Source of the DNA: Hansfordia pulvinata
Taxonomy: Eukaryota; Ascomycota; Sordariomycetes; Xylariales
NCBI GenBank assembly: GCA_006538405.1
Contig: BJKQ01000011.1
Span: 869,501-933,500, forward strand
Direction: 5' to 3'
Length of the DNA: 64,000 nt
The translations under genes and the position numbers were made by a program. Positions 1-8,430 of the stretch are shown here, piece by piece. Numbering within the stretch: position 1 is the first letter of the stretch; each line of letters opens with the position of its first letter. The notes below the pieces were generated by a model. That model saw nothing but the letters and a program-made list of their open reading frames with translations. It was not told the origin of the DNA and ran no database searches.

Positions 1-300
1 TCACCGGCGAAGCTCCCCTGGTCAAGTCGATCAGCGGCAAGCACGGTGTCGAGATTGGCGGGTTCGCTGTCCACAGTTCAGGCAAGCGTGTCGTGATTTG
101 CGCCACCATTGACAACCTGCTCAAGGGAGCTGCCACGCAGTGCTTACGTAAGTACAATGACCTGCCAGATGAGCTGAACCGTGAACCTCTCGGCTTGGGC
201 CCCCCTCCCCCATCAAGACCGCTCTGCTGACCCAACGACAGAAAACATGAACCTGGCCAGAGGATACGCCGAGTTTGAGGGCATCCCTTCGATGGACTAA
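1..300 (+). CDS. ARG5,6: ARG5,6 C-terminal end (N-acetyl-gamma-glutamyl-phosphate reductase part), 5' partial
   Basis: This is the last part of the bifunctional mitochondrial arginine-biosynthesis precursor (acetylglutamate kinase plus N-acetyl-gamma-glutamyl-phosphate reductase); the gene starts before the window. Reading from base 3, exon 3..147 ends in TIDNLLKGAATQC, the conserved C-terminal signature of the reductase. A 94-nt intron (148..241, GTAAGT donor, CTGAC branch, CAG acceptor) splits the codon for the next Gln. Exon 242..300 gives QNMNLARGYAEFEGIPSMD and a TAA stop. The reductase domain makes N-acetylglutamate semialdehyde; in fungi the precursor is cut in the mitochondrion into two enzymes. 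The kinase part is outside the window, so fusion is inferred from the family. The N. crassa name would be arg-6. Confidence 0.9.
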
Positions 301-633
301 GCCGCTGCGGTGTGTTGGGTACCGAGGCATGATGGTGGAACGGCGCTCGGGGTCGCATTTATCTGACTTGGTCACGTTACAGTTTTGTTTTTGTCTTTGT
401 GTCTAAAACAGAGATTCTCACGAGAGCAAGGTAGAAACATTCCAAGAATAGGAATAGTAAAAAAAAAAAGTTTATATTTGTCAACGTCGCTATTTTGATC
501 ATTGAGCTCGCGGTTGTGGTGAAGGTCTCTTTGATGGTGTTTCAGGTATAGTCCCGCGGTGTCTCTGCTATTTTTTCGGCTCTGTGACCGCCGCTCCTCG
601 CGTACGAGTGGGTAGTTAAACCCCCTCTCCCCA
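301..633. other. Convergent intergenic region
   Basis: This is the 3' flank shared by the plus-strand ARG5,6 end and the minus-strand dehydrogenase. It contains an A-rich run near 460-470 and no gene that I can support. Confidence 0.6.
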
Positions 634-1881
634 CTACGCAGAGGCCGCCAAGCCCTCGTCCTTCTCGATCTGCTCGAGGGAGGGGCACCACTTGTCCTGC
701 AGGTCGCGGTCGAGGCTGGGCTCGAAGACGGAGGTGGGCCACCACTCGCCCCAGCTGGTGAGGAAAATCTGGTCGGGGTCCTGGGGGAAGGTGTCGCGGG
801 GGGCGAAGAAGGCGCGCAGGAGGTTCTGGGCGCCCTCGGGGACGGTCTTGGCGTCGGGGGAGCCGCCCGTGATGGTGAAGCCGGCGCCGGCGCCGATGTT
901 GGTGCTGGGGATCAGGCCTGGGGAGACGGCGACGACGGTGGCCGAGGTGGAAGACGGGGAGGAGGAGGAGAGCTGGCGGCGCCACCAGTGGGCGCCGAGG
1001 AGGGCGAGGAACTTTGTCGTGCCGTAGGTGTTTTGGTCGACGGTGGAACCTGCTGCTATCTTCTTCTCGAGCTCGGCTGTGTTTGGGGGGGGATAATTAG
1101 TTCTTTTTTTTTCAACGGCGGGGAAGGAAGAAGAAACGGGGGTGAGGGGTGACTTACTGCGCGTGGGGTCGGCGACGCCGCGGATGGCGCCGGAGGAGAC
1201 GAAGACCAGGCGCGAGTTTGAGGCCTCGAGCTCGGGGCGGAGGAGGTGGACGAGGTAGTGCTGGGCTGTTGTGGGTTCGCGTTAGCGGGATGAGGACAGA
1301 CACAAGAGACGCCGTGAATAGCGAAGGGAGTCAGCTGTACGCACAAAGGTGGTTGATGTAGTAGGCGGTGCACCACTTTGCGCCGGGGGGCCCGCCGTCG
1401 GAGGCCTTGTTGGAGGCGCCGGCGTTGAGGAAGAGATAGTCGATGCGGGCGGCGGCGTCGGCGGAGAGGGCTTCGCGGACGCGGGAGGCGAAGGGGCGGA
1501 CGGTCTTGAGGTCGGACAGCTCGAGGGGCAGGATGGTCAGGCTGTGGCGGGCCGTGTCCCAGGCCAGGGCGTCGAAGGCGGCCTGGGTGCGGGCGGTGTC
1601 GCGGGCGCCGAGGACGAGGCGGTAGGGCTGGGCGGCCTGGGAGAGCAGCTGCTTGACTACCTCGAAGCCCTGTTTTTGTTGGTGGTGGTGGCGGTGGTGA
1701 GCGTGGATTCTGTGGTGGTGGTGGTGGTGGTGGTGGTGGTAGTGGGGGGGCAGGATGTATTGAAAGTGTGATGTCATGAGTCGCGCGCGGGAGGTCCGCG
1801 GGGGGAAAGAGGTTGTTTGGGACTTACCAGGCCTGAGGATGCGCCGGTAGCGACGACGGTCTTGAAGGCGGAAGAGGCCAT
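634..1881 (-). CDS. Short-chain dehydrogenase/reductase
   Basis: Four exons on the minus strand: 1881..1828, 1669..1345, 1265..1158 and 1076..634, together 930 nt (309 residues). Every junction is GT-AG and joins in frame. Exon 1 encodes the Rossmann cofactor motif TGASSGLG, completed across intron 1. NAGA follows the central strand, and the catalytic residues are visible as NH in NHLSQHY, Ser in VFVSSGAIRG and YGTTK (YxxxK). This is a classical NAD(P)H-dependent SDR, probably cytosolic because no signal peptide is seen. The substrate cannot be told. The C-terminal part (FLTSWGEWWPTSVFEP) resembles fungal SDRs of the retinol-dehydrogenase or protochlorophyllide-reductase-like kind. The ATG at 1881 is chosen because it sits just before the cofactor fold. 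Intron 1 contains a long (CCA)n tract. Confidence 0.88.
1690..1742. repeat. (GGT)n microsatellite inside the SDR intron 1
   Basis: Trinucleotide GGT/GTG tract lying within intron 1 of the dehydrogenase. Read through, it would create a false poly-His stretch, which is why the upstream reading is not used as coding. Confidence 0.8.
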
Positions 1882-3334
1882 TGTGTTTGAATGGCTGCTT
1901 GAGTTGGGAACCTGGGGAGAGAGTGTGGTGTGGGAAGTGTGGTGGGGGGAAATGACGATGTTGCAATCGGTGCTGAGCTCCGGAGGTGTACCTGAGTGTA
2001 AGTACCTTATGTAATGTACCTGTTGTCTCTTTGCGATGCGACACGATGCGATGCGGAGAGGGTGGTGGGGTGTATACTGTGATTTATAGTCGCAGCGACA
2101 TTCGCACCTGAGGTGGACAGAAGCACGCGCGTTCCTGCATTGGATTGGATTGGATCCAGTTCAGTGTACGACCTCCCCGGGGATACTCGTTAACGCCGCC
2201 AGATGGTCAGGTTGATTGGTCATCAAGGGGGAGGGCACCACGACAACGAGACGACAACGACAAGAAGAAGACGAAGAAGAAGAAGCTCCCAAAAGTCTCC
2301 GCGCGTGCTTGGTGCCTGCGTGCGTGCCACAGCCCAAAGAAGAGAACATGCAACCCGCGACAGCAGCTACGGCGCAATCGACTGCCGTCTCGCCGCGATC
2401 ATGTTTAATCAACCTCAGTGTTCCTGAGGGGCCATCGTGCCTCATCCACCACGCTCAGCTATCCGCCCCTCGCGCCGGCGGCAGAGTGGATGTTTTCTGC
2501 TCTGATCGGGTTAGCATCAGCCTCGCGCGTCCCGTTGTGGTGATGCAATAGACATCAATCTGCGCCTGAGCTATGCTGCTTCTGCCCATATTAGCCGACT
2601 CCCAACTTTCGGCTGCACCCGCCTCGCTTTCCCTCTTCCCACTCACAAGGTTTCCCACCTGCGAGGACTCGACTCGACTCGGCTCGACTCGCCCTCCCGG
2701 CCGCCGGTGCTGCCGATGCCTTGCCCGCTTTCCAAGAGTCGAGTATCTTTGAACAGTCGTCGTACGGGTTTCGAGTCCCTCCCCTTCAACCCAGACTATC
2801 AGCTTCACGTGGCCGCTCACACACAATCTTCATCCAAAGAGACTATTCTGATGCGTCCGTGCCTGCCCAGCCGTCTTTTCGCTCGCATATACGAGTCGTG
2901 GCTGGCTGGAAACCCCCGCCAGTCTGGCTCGACCATCCGCCGGCAGGCCGGAAGCGCACCCCGAGAGACATGTGAGTGCTGTTGGTAGGTTTGCACGATG
3001 CCTCGAATACCGCGCCTGTACATCACACGCAGCAACAAGAGCCCAGCAAGGAACGACGGCGGACGCTTTGCAACCAAGCCGTTCGGGCCTGCAAACAGTC
3101 TTGTAGCAGGCATGCAAGAAGCTTTGTAAGGTCCGGCCGGTCAGACACAGCCTGGCCAGACATCTCATCCTCTTGGCCGCTTTCATGTTTGTTGGCGCGT
3201 TGGCCTGACCCGGCTCGGCTTGTCTCCTTCATCGTACAGCAGGCGGATTGCAGGGACAAGCCTCGTGCACACGCATGGTGGCTGGCCCTGGAACCTTGTT
3301 GTTTTTTCTAATGATTAAGGATGCTTGCCATCGT
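1882..3334. other. Intergenic region before the tandem family
   Basis: It holds the SDR promoter side, a short GACTC/GGCTC tandem repeat near 2665-2692 and several open frames on both strands. None of these has a recognisable motif or credible splice structure, so I support no gene here. Confidence 0.55.
2082..2089 (-). promoter_or_regulatory. TATA-like element upstream of the SDR gene
   Basis: On the minus strand the sequence reads CTATAAATC, about 200 bases before the SDR start codon. Its role is inferred from position only. Confidence 0.4.
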
Positions 3335-3640
3335 TGCTGCAAACCCACACACGCAGCATCTGTATGTGTTTGCGTGTGACGGGGTGGAAGGAGGCTGCAT
3401 GAGGTAAGGAGTCCTTAACAGCAAGAACTCGGGCTGCGCGCCTGTGGGCTGTGTTCAGGGGCGTTCTGATTGTCTTCGCAGACGATTCGATCATCCAGCT
3501 TTTCAGGAACCCCCTTCTAGGGCTGGCATTCCCTCGTCGCTTCATTGTGAGACTTACTAATTATGGTCGCCTCGAACAGACAGGCCAGGTTAATAAAGAA
3601 CTAAACTGATAAGCTAAGGCATAAAGAAAGCCGTGAGTTA
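3335..3640 (+). repeat. Upstream flank of tandem unit 1 (copy of 4618-5005)
   Basis: The flank shares ordered blocks with the flank of tandem gene 2: GCAAAC...GTGTTTGC...GGGTGGAA, then CATTCTGATTGTCT-like sequence, then GGCTGGCAT...CGTCGCTTC...GAGACT at about 3521-3556. The same order occurs at 4618-4930. A looser copy of the last block lies at about 6419-6454 before gene 3. The blocks show that the duplication unit includes non-coding DNA. Confidence 0.65.
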
Positions 3641-3647
3641 AAGGTTG

Positions 3648-3687
3648 TCTATAAATCATAGAGCTCTCCCCTAGCGGAGGGCCATCA
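3648..3687 (+). promoter_or_regulatory. TATA box and adjacent stem-loop of tandem gene 1
   Basis: TCTATAAAT is followed after a few bases by GCTCTCC - CCTAGC - GGAGGGC, an imperfect inverted repeat. The same arrangement stands before gene 2 (5010-5050) and, more diverged, before gene 3 (6570-6612). The stem lies just downstream of the TATA, so it would be at the very start of the transcript. Confidence 0.6.
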
Positions 3688-3829
3688 AAAGACCACATAA
3701 CCATCTGATCCAGATAACATCAAAGCCCAACTCATCTCCAGGTCTTGACAAGATCAAACATGTCGGACAACTATGGCCGATCACTTCCACCATTCAATCT
3801 TCACCGTCTACTTCGTACGGACGAGCATA

Positions 3830-3883
3830 ATGAACACAAGACCCAATCAGACCACAGCAAAAGTCAGAAACTCCCAACAATGA
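3830..3883 (+). promoter_or_regulatory. Short upstream ORF overlapping the gene 1 start (ATGA)
   Basis: A 17-codon ORF beginning MNT runs from 3830 and ends in TGA overlapping the main ATG by ATGA. Gene 3 has an equivalent 16-codon ORF at 6721-6771, also beginning MNT and ending in the same ATGA overlap. Conservation may only reflect shared ancestry of the DNA; regulation by reinitiation is inference. Confidence 0.35.
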
Positions 3884-4489
3884 GCGACCACAGCTATAAG
3901 CAGAAGCATCCCACTGAATGGACCGACCAGGAGAAGACGAAGCACATAAACGATACCGCGAGGTCACTTGCATCGAGGGTGGGGATCAAGCATGAGACGC
4001 TGCTCAATAACCTCACCGGAAACGACGTGCTTGGAATAGGCTTGCGTGCTTGCTCAAAAGCGATCAAATTCACCGGGCTGGAGCCCGATATGCCGGAAAC
4101 GGCCAGTGTGCAGGACCTGGTTGAGTCGCTGAGGCAGCGCCTTGCCGGAGGGAAGTTGCCTCCCCTCTCGATCGACCGTAACGAGGAGAACAGGGAGAGG
4201 GCATTTGACCTCTTTCCGCAAGGCCATCGACAAGGACGAGAAGCTGAAGGACGACTGCGACAAAGCCGACAAAGCCACGTTGGCCGCGGCCAAGTTCGTT
4301 ATCGGGTTCATGGCCGAGTCCGACTACCTAGACCGCCTAGCGGGTGGCAGCCGGTCCACGCGGCCTTCGTACGAATTGAGAAAAAACTGCCAGCCTGCGC
4401 TGGATGCGCTGAAGGCTTTGTGCGAGTCCAACGCCAGCATGTGGCTTGATCCTTCCCCTGACCATACGCCCCCAGGCACCCCTTCTTAA
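3880..4489 (+). CDS. Tandem family gene 1, unrecognised protein, frame broken
   Basis: I do not recognise this protein. From ATG 3880 (MSDHSYKQ) the frame aligns with gene 3 (MSTNSYRQ) over about 90 residues, including SLAS, a run of charged helices and RLAGG/RRGG. After about base 4205 the family match continues in the next frame (SFRKAIDKDEKL, then AAAKFVIGFMAES, then NCQPALDALKAL) to TAA 4487-4489. The 610-nt span has one base too many; dropping one C in GACCTC would join the frames and give about 202 residues. No plausible intron explains it. There is no signal peptide or membrane segment. An in-frame ATG at 3760 would add 40 residues, but the paralogue match starts at 3880. It may be a pseudogene or carry an assembly error. 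Confidence 0.6.
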
Positions 4490-5009
4490 GGAGATAGCAA
4501 GGATAAGAGTCACAGGGAGGGATAACGCCAGAGGTCGAGGGCTGGAGGGATGTTGGAGGAGACAGTGTCTACTTCGGAAGTTCGGAAGCTCAGATAGATA
4601 TGTTAGGTATGTGTTCGCAAACACCTATGGAGCATTCGTACGTGTTTGCCCAAGCCGGGTGGAAAGAGGCGGCAACAAGGAGCTTCACAGCAACATCCCG
4701 GGTCAAGCGCTTGTGAAGCGTGTTGTAGGTGTTGGTTTCCTCGCACGCATATGCAAGTCTGTTCTCGCCTGTATGCGATGGCCCTATACGATGGCCCAGG
4801 AGCATTCTGATTGTCTTTGTGCTCTGATTGTCTCGACGCTTCCAGTTTTCTCGCAAACGATGCCAAAATCCAACACAAAGAGGACCCCCTGGCTGGCATC
4901 CCCGTCGCTTCCCTGCGAGACTGGTGGCCGCCTCTACTAGACACGTTAGGATAACAAGCAAGCTGGCTAACAAGCCGCGGATCAGAAAAGGTTATGAGCA
5001 AAAGCTTGC

Positions 5010-5050
5010 CTATATAAGTTGTAAAGCTCTCCCCCTAGCAGAGAGCCATC
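5010..5050 (+). promoter_or_regulatory. TATA box and adjacent stem-loop of tandem gene 2
   Basis: CTATATAAG is followed by GCTCTC - nine-base loop - GAGAGC, a perfect six-base stem in the same position as the stem before gene 1. Sequence between and after the elements (GAGCCATCA, then CATCAAAGCCCA) is also shared with gene 1. Confidence 0.65.
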
Positions 5051-5205
5051 ATCACGCACACATCCATCTCATCAAGACAACATCAAAGCCCAGACAGCCC
5101 ATCTTATCTCTCCAAGTCCTGACACGAACATATCTTCGATCACACCATCTCATTGCGTACTTTTTTCCAACGCACACACAAGTCAACCCGGCAATATCAG
5201 GTACC

Positions 5206-5871
5206 ATGAACGGCCACAGCAACCAGCAGGACATGCCTATCGAGGGGACCCCCGGGGTGGCCAACGAACGCTTCAACGAGCTCATGGAGTCGATCGCATC
5301 GGATCTGGCATTGGACAGGCCCGGATTCCAGACCTGGCTGCTCGGCAATGTGGTCCTACATAACGCCATGGAGGCCTACTTCGCGAGCCCGGGGCCACAG
5401 GAGACGCCGAGCCCGGAGGTGGTGGCGTCGCATCTCGAGTTGACGTGGAGCGCCAGGGGGCATGATTTAGGGGTCAGTCAGGGCTCCTCAAATTTCGAAG
5501 TGAGGGAGAGCTACTACGATGAGAATGTCAGGTACCTTCGCCCAATGCTCGGTGGACCTACTAACGAAACGCGCATTCTCGCTGCCCGATTCATGTACAA
5601 GTTCTGGGTTGAGAGGGAGGTGCAGTTCTTGCGCGATCATCCGTTCGGATCTGGGCCAGGGTGGATGCCCGAGCAGTCTTGGAGCAGAACCGAAATGTGC
5701 CGCCTCGGGTTGCGGGTTCTCGAAGCTCTTCTACTATACAACGCCGGAGAAGTGCAGCTCGAGAATGGGATGCACGAGAACGGGGTGCACGAGAACGGGG
5801 GGCACGAGAATGGGTGGCACGAGAACGGGGGGCACGAGAACGGGGGGCACGAGAATGGGTGGCACGAGTAG
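5206..5871 (+). CDS. Tandem family gene 2, unrecognised protein with HENG repeats
   Basis: Single-exon gene of 221 residues starting at MNGHSNQQ. The ATG at 5206 is the first after the TATA at 5010; the open frame continues further upstream but that part lies before the promoter. The protein shares with its neighbours an N-terminal helical region and the central motif AARFMYKFWVERE (compare AARFVVKFFAEV in gene 3), then a Cys followed by a hydrophobic helix (CRLGLRVLEALLLY). The last 35 residues are seven pentapeptide repeats of the type HENGx, encoded by a 15-nt minisatellite at 5761-5865 and not present in the paralogues. It is predicted soluble and intracellular, with no signal peptide. 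I do not recognise the function. Confidence 0.72.
   Translation: MNGHSNQQDMPIEGTPGVANERFNELMESIASDLALDRPGFQTWLLGNVVLHNAMEAYFASPGPQETPSPEVVASHLELTWSARGHDLGVSQGSSNFEVRESYYDENVRYLRPMLGGPTNETRILAARFMYKFWVEREVQFLRDHPFGSGPGWMPEQSWSRTEMCRLGLRVLEALLLYNAGEVQLENGMHENGVHENGGHENGWHENGGHENGGHENGWHE
5761..5865 (+). repeat. 15-nt minisatellite, seven units, inside gene 2
   Basis: Seven near-identical units GAGAAYGGGDKGCAC run in frame to the end of the gene and encode ENGxH. Units differ at only a few positions, mostly at the same two sites, which suggests recent expansion. Confidence 0.9.
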
Positions 5872-6569
5872 TGGATGTATATGAATCCAGGTTCTGGCGG
5901 TGGGGAAGGGATATGGCGAGTGGAAACCAGTGTTGGGGATTGGGTGGAGGCCCGAGGGATATCGCAAGGGGTCAAGGGATAGGGGGTTTTAGGAGGATAC
6001 AGTGTCGGATTGGGAAAAATTGTAAACAGTAGATAGTTAAATAGGCAGATAGTTTTGCAATGAGAACAGTCTCTGCAGAAAACCCAGGAACTCGGACAAC
6101 ATGGAGTGGTGGTCGTGGCCTTCAGCCGCAGCTGAGGCGTGAATGTCGGCGATATGGAGCATTGGGGGAAGTAGTCGTGATTGTTCGCAGGACACACATT
6201 TGACGTAGTCTTCTGTTTGGAGCCTCATCGATGCGTCGAAGAGACGTGAGGTGCTGATGTTTACAAATCCAAAGCCGCGCCGGCATGGCCGATAACCACA
6301 ATCACCCCCTTATTCATTGTTCACCCTGCTGCGAGCCTCGTCGGCTGGCTCCTCAGTCTTCGAGGCTTCGCCAGGCGCGCGCTTGTACGACCCGTCGGCA
6401 AAGCGTCGCCCGTTCCAGTGTCATCCCTGTCGGTTGCCTGTCAGACTGGCGTCCAATTTGTCGGAAGAAGGGCGAGTCAACAAACAAGCCAGCGGGCAAG
6501 CCACTCAGCGAACCGGCTCAGTGTCGTACAATGAATGCCTCAGACAGCGAGGCCTGTCAACAAGAGACT

Positions 6570-6618
6570 CTTTATTAATGCTAGAGTTCTCCCTTGGGGA
6601 AGGGGAAGAGCTGTCATG
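6570..6618 (+). promoter_or_regulatory. TATA-like element and diverged stem region of tandem gene 3
   Basis: CTTTATTAATG is followed by AGAGTTCTCCCTTGGGGAAGG, positioned like the TATA plus stem-loop of genes 1 and 2. The downstream block (AACCATACAACCATTACG) corresponds to ACCACATAACCATCTGATC of gene 1. Confidence 0.5.
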
Positions 6619-6720
6619 AAACCATACAACCATTACGCAAAGACTAGACAGTCCATCCCACTATCAACTCCCGATCCGGGCATACATCTTAACAAACCCC
6701 GACTACATAACTCCATACGA

Positions 6721-6771
6721 ATGAATACACAACAGACCCAACCAGGCCACAGCGAATATCAAGAACAATGA
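6721..6771 (+). promoter_or_regulatory. Short upstream ORF overlapping the gene 3 start (ATGA)
   Basis: A 16-codon ORF starting MNTQQTQ ends in TGA inside the main ATG (ATGA). It is the counterpart of 3830-3883 upstream of gene 1. Function is inferred only from placement and similarity. Confidence 0.35.
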
Positions 6772-7421
6772 GCACCAACAGCTACCGGCAAGTCAAGCCC
6801 GCGCTGTTGCACCCGCAGGAGAGGATGGAGATCCGCGACGCGGTCAAGAAGTCCCTCGCGTCGAAGCTGAACCTCGGCGAGCCCTTGGTGTCCAGAGTGC
6901 TGGACCGCAACCCGGTGGTCGAGGGGGCCGTGCGGGCCTTTGTGGCCCTGAACCCGCGGGACCTGAAGCCGCAGGACGCGCCGGACGCCACCCGGGTCAA
7001 GGGCCTGCTGCAGCAGCTGACGCAGCAGCGCCGCGGCGGAGGAGAAGAAGGGCCCCCGTTCCCGTACGCGCCGGACGACGGCCTCGGGGTCCACCGGGAG
7101 TTCCTGCTCGACCGGGCCGTCGCGGACATCGGCCGGGACGAGCACGGCGCGCCGTTCCGGAGCCTCGCCCGCGACGCCGACGGCACGCCGTGCCCGGACC
7201 GGGACCCCTGCGTGCTCGCCGCCCGCTTCGTGGTCAAGTTCTTCGCCGAGGTGTGCTACCACCGCCGGAAGGAGGCGCAGGGCGGCCCCGAAGCCTCCCC
7301 GCCGTCGCTCGAGAATCTCCTCGATCACTGCCAGCCCGTGGTGGAGGCGCTCTGGGACCTCCGGGCGGTCCAGATCAGCGAGGAGTGCGGAGGCACCCCT
7401 GTGTACTTGGCGCCATATTGA
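6768..7421 (+). CDS. Tandem family gene 3, unrecognised protein
   Basis: Intact single-exon gene of 217 residues, the best-preserved member. MSTNSYRQ at the start and ERMEIRDAVKKSLASKLNL match gene 1 closely. A Gly-Pro-rich middle follows (GGGEEGPPFPYAPDDG), then the shared AARFVVKFFAEVCYHRRKE helix at about residues 145-163, then CQPVVEALWDLRA near 188-200, matching NCQPALDALKAL in gene 1. It has no signal peptide and no transmembrane segment. Coding GC is clearly higher than in genes 1 and 2. The 3' flank (GCAGTGTCAGATTCGG, AGATAGGCAAA) resembles that after gene 2 (ACAGTGTCGGATTGGG, AATAGGCAGATAG). I cannot assign a function. Confidence 0.72.
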   Translation: MSTNSYRQVKPALLHPQERMEIRDAVKKSLASKLNLGEPLVSRVLDRNPVVEGAVRAFVALNPRDLKPQDAPDATRVKGLLQQLTQQRRGGGEEGPPFPYAPDDGLGVHREFLLDRAVADIGRDEHGAPFRSLARDADGTPCPDRDPCVLAARFVVKFFAEVCYHRRKEAQGGPEASPPSLENLLDHCQPVVEALWDLRAVQISEECGGTPVYLAPY

Positions 7422-8430
7422 GGCGAAGGAGACGGCGAGGTCAAGGTGAACCCTCGGATGTGAGGTTGCAGTGTCAGATTCGGGTACCTGGAAGCTCAGA
7501 TAGGCAAATTTGTACGTAGATAACCTGGCAACGGAAATGGTCTCTACACAAGGACCGGAAACTCGGAGGACGGGTCAACTTGTAGCCTCACATACAAGGG
7601 AGGCGTGAGTGGTGTTGGCCACGTGTCACCTAGAAAGGCTGCCCTGGGGCCTGAGATGGGCCCTAATGAGATATCAAAGTGCCCTCTGTGTCATGGCGCA
7701 GCTCGATCAGGGCTCACATGAGCTACCCGAGAAGCACGACTCATACTCTTACCCTGGGAGTCTCTCACATGAGATCCCGTTACTTTCCGGGGTTGAAGTA
7801 GAGGATGAAGCAGTGTCCAACGTCCGTCTGGGTACGTAAGCTTCGCCCAAGATCTGCTAGACAAGAACAGCCTCGCCACTGCGTACGCTCATGCCACCGG
7901 TGACAGCACGCGCGAATAGCCGTCACGGTCCTTGTAACCTTGTAAGATGCTGCAGACAGTCAAATAAACAACATCGGAGCCGTCTGCCACCTTGGCCGTT
8001 GGCTGGCAATCGGATGTGCTTGCCATCACGACGTCGGCCCGACGCGCGGCAGAGAGAGAATTGCACTGGAAAGACCCCATTCCGACGACCTGGTCCTGGC
8101 TCCTGGGCGTCTTGTTGCTTGTGCCGGCCTTCTCCGACACCAAGGTCGAGTCTCTTCCGAGCTGTCACTGGTGGTTGACCGGATTGTTCACCTGATCTCA
8201 CAAACCGTCATCCGAACTCCACGCTCTGACCGAGGCAGGGATCGGATCGGACCACCGGATGATCACCACATCTCCCCATACGAGCCCAAACTCGCCCACC
8301 CGCTTTGCCCCATACACAACCAGAAAGGCAGCCACGGAGTAAGGAATGCGCCCCCCGTCCCCCCCCGAGAAAAACGAGAAGGATTCAAAACACTGCCAGA
8401 AGATATCAGGTTGAGCTGGGAGAAGGAACA
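7422..8430. other. Intergenic region between tandem genes 3 and 4
   Basis: The first 170 bases are the family-type 3' flank of gene 3. Beyond that I find no gene. The TATA plus stem-loop seen before genes 1-3 is not evident before gene 4. Confidence 0.5.

Noticed and set aside
1670..1827. Poly-His coding region before the dehydrogenase core
   Set aside because: It comes from reading the CCA repeat of intron 1; good donor and acceptor sites remove it and restore TGASSGLG.
2145..3311. Several 80-120 codon frames on both strands
   Set aside because: They overlap each other, have mixed composition and no conserved motif; treated as chance.
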